Made by a program: the position numbers and the translations under genes
In this document: one piece after another, positions 9,595-18,096 of the stretch
Layout of the letters: each line of letters opens with the position of its first letter
How positions within the stretch are numbered: the stretch's first letter is position 1
From: Phycisphaeraceae bacterium
GTDB lineage: Bacteria > Planctomycetota > Phycisphaerae > Phycisphaerales > UBA1924
Assembly: GCA_019636515.1 (NCBI GenBank)
Contig: JAHBXI010000001.1
Span: 989,878 to 1,053,877 of the forward strand
Length of the DNA stretch: 64,000 nt
Direction of reading: 5' to 3'
The notes under the pieces: generated by a model
The model's input: only the letters and a program-made list of their open reading frames with translations
What the model was told of the DNA's origin: nothing
Databases searched by the model: none

Positions 9595-10230
9595 TTGAAA
9601 GCGGAGATCACCCCGTCGCACGAAACGCTTCTCGCGGAGGCGTTGAAGGGAGATCGCCCTTCCCTGGTCAAACTGCTCGAAGCGCTCGGGCCTGTCGCGC
9701 GATCCCGTATCGAACACAAGATCACGCCGCCCTGGAACGCCATGCTCGACGCCGACGACGTCATGCAGGTCACGTACATGGAGGTCGTCACACGCCTCTC
9801 GACGTTCAAGACGGGCGGGGCGGGTGGCTTTCTCGCCTGGCTGACTCGGATGGCCGAAAACAACCTGATTGACGCGATCCGGGCACTGGAATCATCTCGA
9901 CGACCCGGGCCGAGCAAGCGCGTGACGCCTGTTTCCCCCGAGGATTCCTCGGACATGTTCCTGCAACTGATGGGGATGAACAGCATCACCCCCAGCCGCG
10001 ATGCGGCCAAGGATGAAGCGGGGCGGTTCCTTGAGTCGGCGCTTCGGACCCTTCCGCCCGACTACGAAAAAGTCATCCGGCTCTACGACCTCGAAGGCAA
10101 GTCGATCACCGAGGTCGCCTCGGCGATGGGCCGATCCGAGGGCGCCACGTGGATGCTCCGGGCACGTGCCCATGACCGGCTGCGGGAGGCTCTGGGGGGG
10201 GAAGAAAAGTTCTTTTCGACTCCGGCGTGA
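9595..10230 (+). CDS. ECF-type RNA polymerase sigma factor (planctomycete kinase-linked type)
   Basis: A 211-residue sigma-70 family factor. Region 2 is seen around residues 45-95 (LDADDVMQVTYMEVVTRLSTF...GGFLAWLTRMAENNLIDAIR) and region 4 near the C-terminus (LRTLPPDYEKVIRLYDLEGKSI, then a helix-turn-helix EVASAMGRSEGATWMLRARAHDRL). The start is a TTG at 9595 directly behind GAAGGAGGGG, a strong ribosome binding site; no ATG fits. No anti-sigma gene follows. Instead a transmembrane Ser/Thr kinase begins 141 bases downstream, an arrangement common in planctomycetes, where the kinase may regulate the factor. Target genes cannot be read from the sequence. Confidence 0.9.
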   Translation: MKAEITPSHETLLAEALKGDRPSLVKLLEALGPVARSRIEHKITPPWNAMLDADDVMQVTYMEVVTRLSTFKTGGAGGFLAWLTRMAENNLIDAIRALESSRRPGPSKRVTPVSPEDSSDMFLQLMGMNSITPSRDAAKDEAGRFLESALRTLPPDYEKVIRLYDLEGKSITEVASAMGRSEGATWMLRARAHDRLREALGGEEKFFSTPA

Positions 10231-10371
10231 CAAATCGCCCCCGGACCCGTTCTTGGGACAACGGGTCTCGTTTCCCCGGGTGGTCGATGCGCCTCCCGGG
10301 CAGGGGTATTTGTCGGCGTTTGCTTTCGGTCGTCTACGATCTCTTTCCCTCCGCCACGTCCGGATCAGTCC

Positions 10372-13092
10372 ATGTCGGAACTCCCATCACCCATCTCCCC
10401 GGGATCGACGCAGCGACTCCCACGCACTGAGCGAGACCTGATCCTGCTCGCTCTCGATCAGGCCCACACGCCCAGGACCGAGCAATTCGGGTTCACGGCC
10501 GATCTCCCGCCCGCCGGTACTTTCCCGGGGTATGAACTGATCCGCGAGGTACACCGGGGTGGCCAGGGGGCGGTCTTCCTGGCGATCCAGTTGGCAACCA
10601 AGCGCCGGGTGGCGATCAAACTGATGCACGGAGGTCCGTTCCGAGGGTCGGCGGGCAAGGCCCGGTTCGAACGCGAGGTACAGATCCTCGGGCAACTGAA
10701 CCACCCGAACGTCGTGCGGATCCACGACAGCGGCACGACGATCGACGGAAGCAACTTCTACGTAATGGATTACGTCTCGGGCAGGTCGCTCGACGAGGTG
10801 GTATCGTCCCAGAAGCGCCCCCCCATCATCGAGACGCTCCGCCTGTTCGCCAAGATCTGCGAAGGCATCAACGCGGCGCACCTGAAGGGAATCATCCACC
10901 GGGACATCAAGCCGGCGAACATCCGTATCGCCACCTCGGGCGATCCGGTGGTCGTGGACTTCGGGCTGGCGAAGGTCGCGCTCCCGGGCGGGAGTTCGGA
11001 CGCGACACCCGCCATCATGTCCATGACCGGGCAGTTCATCGGTTCGCTTCCGTGGGCCAGCCCCGAGCAGGCCGAGGGCGTCCACGACAACGTCGACATC
11101 AGGACGGACGTGTACTCGCTGGGGGTGGTCCTCTACCAGATGCTCACGGGCAAGTTCCCCTACGAGGTCGTCGGGAACATGCGTGACGTGCTCGACCGCA
11201 TCCTGCGCGCCGAGCCCGCCCGTCCCAGCACCATCCGCCGCCAGATCAACGACGAGGTTGAGACGATCGTCCTCAAGTGCTTGTCGAAGGACCGAGAGCG
11301 CCGCTACCAGTCGGCGGGTGAACTGGGACGCGACATCGAGCGGTACCTGGCGGGCCAGCCGATCGAGGCCAAGCGCGACAGTATTTTTTACGTCTTCACC
11401 AAGACCGCGCGGCGGTACTGGATCCCCGCGTCGGCGATCGTGACCGCCGTGGCCGCGATCACGGTCTTTGCCCTCGTGATGACCGTTTTTTACCGCCAGA
11501 AGTCGCACGCCGAATCGCAACTGAAAGTCGCCCTGATCGACACCACCCGGCTGAAGGACCAGGCCGAGGACGCCCTCACCGAGATCCGCCGTGCCCGCGA
11601 GGCCGAACGCAGCGAGCGGCGGAGGGCCTCGGCCGCCATCGAGGCCGCGCTTGTTCCGGCCCGGCAGATGATCTTCGAGTTCGACCCGGCCCTGCGCAAC
11701 CTGGTCGGCGCCACGCCGCACCGGCTCTTCTTCCTCCGATCCGGCTCCAAGTACCTCGAGACCCTTCGCTCGAAGGTCGGGGACGACGATTCGATCCTCC
11801 GCGAGACCGCCGCCGTCCACCAGCGACTGGGCGAGATGATGGCGGACATGTTCGAAAAGCGCATCGGAGGCACCGACGAAGGGCTGGAACATCTCGAGCA
11901 GGCCAGGCGAATCCGGGAACGGCTCGCGTCTCGGCAGCCCGACGACCCTCTCGCCAAGGCCGACCTGGCACGGTCGATCAAATCGACGGCGTCGGCCATG
12001 CGCCTGGAGCAGCAGGCCGAGCAGGCCCGCGAGGAATTCGATCGGGCCATGCGGCTTTTCAACGAGAGCCTGGCCGCGCTGCCCCCCGATTCCGAGCACC
12101 GGCCAGGCATCGAGGCCGACCGGGCCGACTGCCTCGTCGGGATCGCCTCCTGCCTGGGTCGGCTGACGCTCCTGGCGCCCGACGCCGATACGGCCGCCTC
12201 GCTCCAGCAGGAGTCCGAGGACCGCTACGCCGCGGCCGAGTCCTTCTGGTCCGAGCGCCGACGCGCCGATCCCGACGACCCCAGAGCCGCGCGGCAGGCC
12301 TTCCTCGCGCGAGACGGGCTCATCGAGCACCTGGTCAGTTCCGTCGCCCCCCGTTATCGCCAGGAAAAGAAATACGACCAGGCCCTGTCGGTCCTTGATC
12401 GCGTGGACCGCCTCGCCGACGACGCGATCGCCAGACTCAACGCCGCGGTCAAGGACCGCCCTCAGGACCGGACCCTGCGAAGAAACCTAGAGGTGGCGCA
12501 CCACTGGCGGGGCTGGTCGCTGCAGGAACGAGCCGATTCGCTTGCCCGCCGCGCTCGCGACGAGAATCAACCGCCTCCCGACGAGCACGCGGGGATTCTC
12601 CGCCAGGCGGGGGAACACTTCGCCCTCGCCCACGAGATCGCCGTCGCGCTCGAAGCCAGCGACATCGACGACCTCGAAGCCAAACGCGACCTGGCCACGA
12701 TCCACAACAAACTCGGCAACATCGAGCGCGAATTCGGCCGCGCGGACACCCAGCGACTCGCCGCCGCGCGCCTGCTATTCGAGCAATCCCTCGCCGTACG
12801 CCGCGACCTCGCGGTCACCGACCCGATCACGCGCCACACCGGAGACCTCGTCGTCGGGCTGACCAAACTGGCCAACGTTGAGATGGAATTCGCCAGACTT
12901 GAACAAGATCCTAACGAATCGCGGGCTCGCTTCGCCTCGGCACGATCGCTCTACCAGGAGGCTCTGCAGAACGTCCGCACGCTGATCGAGTTGAACGTGA
13001 GGCCCGCGAACTGGAGCGTCGTTCAACAGATCGAGAGCCAGATAAGGGCGTGCGATGAGCAACTGGGCGGAGAGGCCGAGCAGGGCCGTTAA
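10372..13092 (+). CDS. Transmembrane serine/threonine protein kinase with TPR-like sensor region
   Basis: The kinase domain spans about residues 54-330: a Gly-rich loop (HRGGQGAVFLA), the ATP-binding Lys83 in VAIKLM, the catalytic HRDIKPAN loop at 177-184 and DFGLAK from 196. An APE-equivalent PEQ sits near 231. One transmembrane helix follows (about 350-374, YWIPASAIVTAVAAITVF), then a long Ala/Glu/Arg-rich helical region of about 530 residues with repeated 30-40 residue units like TPRs. The architecture is the usual planctomycete Pkn type. All catalytic residues are present, so it should be active. It follows the ECF sigma gene and probably belongs to the same regulatory unit. Confidence 0.93.
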   Translation: MSELPSPISPGSTQRLPRTERDLILLALDQAHTPRTEQFGFTADLPPAGTFPGYELIREVHRGGQGAVFLAIQLATKRRVAIKLMHGGPFRGSAGKARFEREVQILGQLNHPNVVRIHDSGTTIDGSNFYVMDYVSGRSLDEVVSSQKRPPIIETLRLFAKICEGINAAHLKGIIHRDIKPANIRIATSGDPVVVDFGLAKVALPGGSSDATPAIMSMTGQFIGSLPWASPEQAEGVHDNVDIRTDVYSLGVVLYQMLTGKFPYEVVGNMRDVLDRILRAEPARPSTIRRQINDEVETIVLKCLSKDRERRYQSAGELGRDIERYLAGQPIEAKRDSIFYVFTKTARRYWIPASAIVTAVAAITVFALVMTVFYRQKSHAESQLKVALIDTTRLKDQAEDALTEIRRAREAERSERRRASAAIEAALVPARQMIFEFDPALRNLVGATPHRLFFLRSGSKYLETLRSKVGDDDSILRETAAVHQRLGEMMADMFEKRIGGTDEGLEHLEQARRIRERLASRQPDDPLAKADLARSIKSTASAMRLEQQAEQAREEFDRAMRLFNESLAALPPDSEHRPGIEADRADCLVGIASCLGRLTLLAPDADTAASLQQESEDRYAAAESFWSERRRADPDDPRAARQAFLARDGLIEHLVSSVAPRYRQEKKYDQALSVLDRVDRLADDAIARLNAAVKDRPQDRTLRRNLEVAHHWRGWSLQERADSLARRARDENQPPPDEHAGILRQAGEHFALAHEIAVALEASDIDDLEAKRDLATIHNKLGNIEREFGRADTQRLAAARLLFEQSLAVRRDLAVTDPITRHTGDLVVGLTKLANVEMEFARLEQDPNESRARFASARSLYQEALQNVRTLIELNVRPANWSVVQQIESQIRACDEQLGGEAEQGR

Positions 13093-13212
13093 GCCCATGA
13101 AAGACCTGGATTCTCTCTTGGTCGGGGTGGAGCAATCTGCTAACCTGCTGGGCACGCCGAGCGGGGAAATCAACCGCCGGTTGTTTGCAATATGTTTGGA
13201 GAGGGACGATCA

Positions 13213-16200
13213 ATGAAATCGCTCACTGCCGGGGTCGGCCTTCGCGCCCGCCCACGCCCTGGAACCGTTCCAACCTCGATCGCCGCGTTCGTGGCTGTCT
13301 GCGGCGCGGCCTGCGGGATCGCCCGCGCCCAGCCCGCCGCATGGGATGCCCCGGTGACGGGGTTCTGGAACACGGCTTCGAACTGGAACCCGGCGGTGGT
13401 CCCCAACGGGGCCACGTTCGACGTGACCATCGGCGTGACCGGCGGCCTGTACGACGTGGTCCTGGACATCAACCCGGCGCTCGGTTCGCTGCTGCTTGAT
13501 TCCTCGGACGCGACGCTCCAACTTCAGAGCAACACGATCTCGATCGTGGGCGGATTCGACATGAACCTGGGCCTGCTGCGCGGCACCGGCGGCGGAGGGC
13601 TCACGGTCGGCGGCACCACGCGGTTCTCGGGCGTCAGCGGGGGCGATCGCGACGTGCTTTCCGCGGGCGTCTTGGTGTTGAACGGGGATGTCCTGTTCGA
13701 CCTGGCCGACGACGTGGACATCTGCGACACCGACGTGAACTACAACGGCTCGGCGATGACCTGGCAGGGCAACGGGGAACTCGGCGGCGGGCTCGGATCG
13801 ACCTACACGATCAGCGCGGCGACGACGTTCACGATCCTGGGAAACGATCGCTTCCGTCACAACGGGATCGGGGCGGCCCCGACGCTGATCAACAACGGCG
13901 TGATCCGCAAGACCTCCGGCATGGGGACGACCGAGTTTGCGGATGTGGCGTTCACCAACGCGGGAACACTGGAGGTCGACAGCGGCACGGTGCGGGCCAA
14001 CGGCGTCTCCACGCCCGGAAACACCCTGACCGGCGGGACGTGGAACGTGTTCAACGGTTCGACGCTCGAACTGGTCGGCAACACCATCACGACCAACGCG
14101 GCGACGATCCACCTGCGTGACGCGGGATCGACGTTCGCGGCGCTCGACGGGCTCGCCGTGAACTCGGCCGGCGCCCAGTTCCAGGTCTCCGGCGGGCGTG
14201 ATTTCACCACCGCCGCGGGGTTCACGAACAACGGAGCGCTGCTGGTCGGAACGGCGACGACCTTCACGTCCAGCGGGACGTTCCAGCAGGGTTCGAGCAC
14301 CATCTCCGGCGGCGGCGTTGTCCGCTCGCTCGGCGACGCGACCTTCAACGGCACGACCACCGCTCCGGTCATCGAGGGCGGCACGACGTTCGAGTCCAGC
14401 GCCGGCTTGACGATCTCCGGGGCGTCGGGTCTTCGGCTCGACACGGGCGGGGCGATCGACCACAAGGGCAGCGCCGGCTCGTGGACCGGCGGCGACATCT
14501 CCATGGGAGATTCGAGCGCGTTCACGATCCGCGACGGCGCCGCGATCACGGCAAGCAACAACCAGAGCGTCGTCTGGGACAACACCGGCACGCGGCCGAC
14601 GTTCGAGGTGGCCGGGTCGTTCACCAAGTCGACGGGAACCGGGGTCACCTTCCTCGACGGCGTGGCCTTCTCAAGCAGCGGCACGGTCACGGTCGAAAGC
14701 GGCACGCTGCGCAGCAACCAGCCCCCGGTGACGGCCGGCACGCTCGCCGAGGGAACCTGGGTCGTTCGGGGCACGTCGTCGCTTGACTTTGTGGCGACAA
14801 CCATCACCAGCAACGGCGCGGACGTGACGATCGACGGGACGGGGGCCACGTTTGACGCGCTCGAACTGAACCTGGCGACGAACCTCTCGACGGGCGTGAT
14901 CTCGCTCGCGGGCGGGAAGGACCTCGCAACCCCGGGCGATTTCACAAACGACGGGACGCTGAACCTGGGGGCCGGCTCGATCCTGGAGATCCCGTCGAGT
15001 TCCTCCCTGACCAACTACAACGCCGGGACACAGACGCTGTCGGGCGGCGAGATCAACGTCACCGCGACGACGACCGAGCCCAGCGCGCTGCGGTGGACGG
15101 ATCCGACCTTCCAGGTGAAAAACCTCGCGTCGAAGATCGCCCTCAACGGGCAGGGCTCGCTGATCGACAACGGCACCCGCGCCGACGAGTCCGCCCTCAA
15201 CGCGCTGGACACCATCACCCAGTTCGGGTCCTTCGCCATCAACGAAGGCCGAGACTTCCGCCCCGAGGGAGACCTGGTGGTGCTCGAGGTCGGATCCGAC
15301 CGTGGACGACTCGCCGTCGGCGTGTCGAGCCTCTTTGAGATCCAGGACGATTTCACGCTGCTCAATTTCAACGCCGGAACGGGCGAGATCTCCGACGGCG
15401 ACTTTGACATCGCCGGGACCCTCTCGTTCCCGGGGGCCGAGATCCGCCGCGTCAACAGCACCGTGATCCTGGCCGGAACCGGGCAGATCATCAACAAGAC
15501 CACCGGCATCGAGGCCTTCGGCTCGCTCGAATTCATCACGCCTCGCGGAGACTTTACCATCTCCAATGGCAAGGACCTCGCCGTCTTCCCCGCGCCGGGC
15601 ATGGGCCCGCCCAACACCCTCCAGGTCGCCGGGCGGCTCGCCGTCGGCCCTGGCTCCGTCGGGGACGACTCGGTCATGACCGTACACGGGAACCTCCTCC
15701 AGGTCGGCGGGTCCCTGGTCGAGATCTTCCACGGAGGCGTTCTGAACATCCAGGGGATCGGCCCGGGCACGGGCAACTACACGGCCGACACGGGCTCGAC
15801 CATCCACCTCGCCGGTGGCGTGCTCAACGTCCAAAACAACCTGCAGATCAACGGCTCGCTCACGGGAAGCGGCATCATCGGCGGAAACGTCATCATCAAC
15901 GGCGAGTTCGCGCCAGGCGACTCGCCCGGGCAGTTGAGCGTCTTCGGCTCGCTCGCACTGACCGCGTCGAGCCTGGTCGTCATCGACCTCACGGGGTACG
16001 GCGCCGGGGTCGGGTTCGACCATGTCGGCGTGGCCGGGCCGATGTCGATCCTTCCCGGCGCTCGCCTGGAGATCGTCGCCTCTCCCATGGATGGATTTGA
16101 GTTTGCCTTCGGGCAGGTCTTCCGCGTCTTTGATGCGGCGATCATCTCGGGCTCGTTCGACCCCGCCGACGTAACCGCCACGCCCCTCGACGGCGGGCTG

Positions 16201-16323
16201 TACTTCTACCTCGACTGGAACGACCCGACCTCCCTCCGGATCGTGGTCGTGCCCGCCCCAGGCACGCTGATCCCGCTCGCCGCGCTGGCCGTGTTCGCCG
16301 TCCGCCGACGCCCAGGACGCTGA
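13213..16323 (+). CDS. Giant exported repeat (beta-helix) protein with C-terminal sorting tail
   Basis: 1036 residues, starting at an ATG behind GGAGAGGGACGATCA. A signal peptide (to about residue 46, ending GIARAQP) is followed by WNTASNWNPAVVPNGATFDVTIG, the opening typical of autotransporter-like passenger repeats. The body consists of irregular 20-25 residue units rich in G, T, S, N, L and V (for example NNGTLEVDSGTV-like steps), consistent with a right-handed beta-helix or beta-roll. The C-terminus ends VPAPGTLIPLAALAVFAVRRRPGR: a Pro-containing motif, a hydrophobic helix and an Arg cluster, which is the PEP-CTERM/exosortase-like tripartite signal. Probably anchored or processed at the cell surface. 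Substrate or partner unknown. Confidence 0.85.
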   Translation: MKSLTAGVGLRARPRPGTVPTSIAAFVAVCGAACGIARAQPAAWDAPVTGFWNTASNWNPAVVPNGATFDVTIGVTGGLYDVVLDINPALGSLLLDSSDATLQLQSNTISIVGGFDMNLGLLRGTGGGGLTVGGTTRFSGVSGGDRDVLSAGVLVLNGDVLFDLADDVDICDTDVNYNGSAMTWQGNGELGGGLGSTYTISAATTFTILGNDRFRHNGIGAAPTLINNGVIRKTSGMGTTEFADVAFTNAGTLEVDSGTVRANGVSTPGNTLTGGTWNVFNGSTLELVGNTITTNAATIHLRDAGSTFAALDGLAVNSAGAQFQVSGGRDFTTAAGFTNNGALLVGTATTFTSSGTFQQGSSTISGGGVVRSLGDATFNGTTTAPVIEGGTTFESSAGLTISGASGLRLDTGGAIDHKGSAGSWTGGDISMGDSSAFTIRDGAAITASNNQSVVWDNTGTRPTFEVAGSFTKSTGTGVTFLDGVAFSSSGTVTVESGTLRSNQPPVTAGTLAEGTWVVRGTSSLDFVATTITSNGADVTIDGTGATFDALELNLATNLSTGVISLAGGKDLATPGDFTNDGTLNLGAGSILEIPSSSSLTNYNAGTQTLSGGEINVTATTTEPSALRWTDPTFQVKNLASKIALNGQGSLIDNGTRADESALNALDTITQFGSFAINEGRDFRPEGDLVVLEVGSDRGRLAVGVSSLFEIQDDFTLLNFNAGTGEISDGDFDIAGTLSFPGAEIRRVNSTVILAGTGQIINKTTGIEAFGSLEFITPRGDFTISNGKDLAVFPAPGMGPPNTLQVAGRLAVGPGSVGDDSVMTVHGNLLQVGGSLVEIFHGGVLNIQGIGPGTGNYTADTGSTIHLAGGVLNVQNNLQINGSLTGSGIIGGNVIINGEFAPGDSPGQLSVFGSLALTASSLVVIDLTGYGAGVGFDHVGVAGPMSILPGARLEIVASPMDGFEFAFGQVFRVFDAAIISGSFDPADVTATPLDGGLYFYLDWNDPTSLRIVVVPAPGTLIPLAALAVFAVRRRPGR

Positions 16324-16531
16324 ACAACAAGACCGCCCCCCGCCGAGCGCACAACGGGGATCGGGGGCACGCCACGCCCGCGTACACACGCAGGCCCGAG
16401 CCGCCTCGCGGGCAATCCAGCGGATGACGGGGAGTATGGGCGTACGAGGTTCACCAGGACCACGAAGACCGCGGGGACCACGAGGATGACGGAGACCGCG
16501 GGGACCACGGGGACCATTGGCAAACCCGAAG

Positions 16532-16579
16532 CACCCCGAGAAACACCACGAGAAACACCCCGAGAAACAGCCCGAGATT
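16532..16579. repeat. 12-base tandem repeat, four copies
   Basis: Four consecutive units of the form CACCCCGAGAAA; the first and third are identical and the second and fourth differ at a few positions. The repeats are non-coding, have no spacer structure and lie between the giant surface-protein gene and tRNA-Ala. Likely slipped-strand expansion. Confidence 0.7.
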
Positions 16580-16612
16580 CAGCACAAGAGAGCAAAAAGC
16601 GGGGTTCTGGGG

Positions 16613-16659
16613 ATGGCCTCGATCCCTGGGATGGCCTCGATCCCTGGGATGGCCTCGAT
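16613..16659. repeat. 18-base tandem repeat, 2.6 copies
   Basis: The unit ATGGCCTCGATCCCTGGG occurs twice exactly and then as an 11-base partial copy. The unit length is a multiple of three, but no supported reading frame crosses it. Confidence 0.75.
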
Positions 16660-16751
16660 GAGAATGCCGGGATCGGTCACACCACCGCGCACCGCATCGG
16701 CAAAGACCCTCGTGACCGGGCACTCGCCGAGGTCTATAGTTGCGACCACAA

Positions 16752-16824
16752 GGGGCGGTAGCTCAGTTGGTAGAGCGCATCGTTCGCAATGATGAGGTCG
16801 GGAGTTCGACTCTCCTCCGCTCCA
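16752..16824 (+). tRNA. tRNA-Ala(CGC)
   Basis: A full cloverleaf can be drawn. Acceptor stem GGGGCGG pairs with CCGCTCC (one G-U). The D-arm contains AGCTCAGTTGGTAGAGC. The anticodon stem CATCG/TGATG encloses the loop TTCGCAA with anticodon CGC, which reads GCG (Ala). The T-arm is GGGAG-TTCGACT-CTCCT with a terminal wobble. The discriminator base is A and the 3' CCA is not encoded. A hairpin terminator follows nine bases later. The DNA downstream holds a methyltransferase patch, so this tRNA may have served as an insertion site. Confidence 0.95.
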
Positions 16825-16832
16825 CTTGAAGG

Positions 16833-16858
16833 AAAAGCCCTGTTTTGCAGGGCTTTTT
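16833..16858 (+). terminator. Rho-independent terminator of tRNA-Ala
   Basis: Perfect 10-base inverted repeat AAAAGCCCTG / CAGGGCTTTT around a TTTTG loop, followed by another T. It sits directly after the tRNA and would end its transcript. Confidence 0.9.
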
Positions 16859-17017
16859 CGCTTTTCGGGGTGGGCCGGAAAAAGGGCCGAAAAGGGGCCG
16901 GGGGAGAATGACGCGGGAAACACCCGCCTTCGGTTGCGAGACCGATTCGCGGGGGCGGCGTTTCCGATATCATCGTCGCCGTCTACACCCAGCGGGGAGG
17001 GGCGGGAACGCGGTTCA

Positions 17018-17192
17018 TGCCAGAAGGCACGGGGCTGGTTCGCACCGACGACCGCGAAGACATCTTCTTCCGCCTCGACTACTTGAATTGAAGGTGAAGG
17101 GCGACAAGGGTTTGGCCGTTGTCCAACGCATACGGTTTGTGATCGGTCGCGGATATCGCGGCCCCAAGGCGAAAGACATTGAGGTGCTGTGA
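17018..17192 (+). pseudogene. Frameshifted, shortened cold-shock-domain-like ORF
   Basis: Two adjoining frames together resemble a cold-shock/S1-like domain. An ATG at 17018 (behind GGGGAGGGGCGG) gives GTGLVRTDDREDIFFRLDYL, and a stop follows at once. The overlapping frame then continues LKVKGDKGLAVVQRIRFVIG and GRGYRGPKAKDIEVL to a stop just before the methyltransferase gene. Restoring one base near 17085 would join them. Cold-shock proteins normally begin with a xGTVKWFN strand and an FGFI motif; the first strand seems to be missing, so the ORF is both truncated and frameshifted. An alternative is two meaningless fragments, but the join of EDIFF and GDxxxxxxRFVIGRG in the right order argues against that. 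Confidence 0.45.
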
Positions 17193-17195
17193 TCC

Positions 17196-18059
17196 ATGCC
17201 CGTGACGAAGAGCAACCCGGAACTGGATTCCGCTGTGGAAGCCAAAGCCGTCCCCGGCCCCCGGAACGTCATTCGGCGCGCCGACGCGCTCAAGGTGCTC
17301 GCCGAGTTGCCGATCGGCCACGTTGACCTTACCGTCTTCAGTCCGCCCTACGACGGAATCCGGGACTACGGGAAGAACTGGAGCCTTGACTACAAGACGC
17401 TCGGTTCCGAGTTGTTCAGGGCGACGGCGGACGGGGGCGTCTGCGCCGTGGTAATCGGCGATGGAACAAAGGACTTTGCAAAAACCTTGACGACGTTCCG
17501 CTGGGCGGTCGATTGGGTGGATCGCGTCGGATGGCGTCTGTTCGAGTGCTGCATCTATCAGCGGCACGGAAACCCGGGCGCCTGGTGGACCCAGCGGTTC
17601 CGCGTCGATCATGAGTACATCCTGATTTTCTTTCGGGGCGAACGACCCCGGCACTTCGACAAGAGCACGCTCATGGTCCCGTCGAAGCACGCCGGCAAGG
17701 TGTACTCGGGAACGGACCGACTGACCAACGGGGGCTTCAAGAGGATCGAGCCCAAGGCGGTCAACGACATGAAGTGTCGGGGAACCCTCTGGGAGTACTC
17801 GACCAGCAACACGGAAGGCAATCGCACAAAACTCGAGCACCCCGCGACGTACCCCGACAAACTCGCCGACGACCTGATTCAGTGCTTCTCGAAGCCTGGA
17901 GACCTCGTACTCGATCCGATGTGCGGCAGCGGCACGACGTGCGTGATGGCCGCGAAGTCCAAGCGAGACTACCTCGGCATCGAGATCAACGAGTCCTACT
18001 TCGAGATCGCGCAACGGCGAATGAAGGAAGAAGTTGAGAACGACGCCCGCCTGTTTTGA
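17196..18059 (+). CDS. Site-specific DNA methyltransferase (N4-cytosine/N6-adenine type, SPPY)
   Basis: A 287-residue amino-methyltransferase. The catalytic motif IV is FSPPYDG at residues 48-54; SPPY is more typical of N4-cytosine enzymes than of N6-adenine enzymes. The AdoMet-binding motif DPMCGSGTT lies near residues 237-245, followed by a GIEINESYFEIAQRRM strand. The order (IV before I) marks the beta class. The start ATG is four bases after the stop of the broken cold-shock-like ORF. The next gene starts 37 bases downstream on the same strand and is a candidate nuclease or glycosylase partner, so the pair may be a restriction-modification unit. The target sequence cannot be inferred. Confidence 0.9.
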   Translation: MPVTKSNPELDSAVEAKAVPGPRNVIRRADALKVLAELPIGHVDLTVFSPPYDGIRDYGKNWSLDYKTLGSELFRATADGGVCAVVIGDGTKDFAKTLTTFRWAVDWVDRVGWRLFECCIYQRHGNPGAWWTQRFRVDHEYILIFFRGERPRHFDKSTLMVPSKHAGKVYSGTDRLTNGGFKRIEPKAVNDMKCRGTLWEYSTSNTEGNRTKLEHPATYPDKLADDLIQCFSKPGDLVLDPMCGSGTTCVMAAKSKRDYLGIEINESYFEIAQRRMKEEVENDARLF

Positions 18060-18096
18060 CGCGCCAGCGCCGCCGTAATCTGAAGAACTCCAACCA

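Larger units (their letters stand above)
16324..16751. other. Intergenic stretch without a gene, with low-complexity tandem repeats
   Basis: No convincing ORF on either strand. It contains a 16-base direct repeat, GACCGCGGGGACCACG, at 16467-16482 and 16494-16509 (27-base period), then the 12-base and 18-base tandem repeats listed separately. A TATAGT hexamer at about 16735 sits at a suitable distance upstream of tRNA-Ala to be its -10 element; no good -35 is apparent. Confidence 0.5.

Noticed and set aside
16532..16659. Tandem repeats considered as CRISPR array
   Set aside because: Units of 12 and 18 bases abut without spacers and no cas gene is near.
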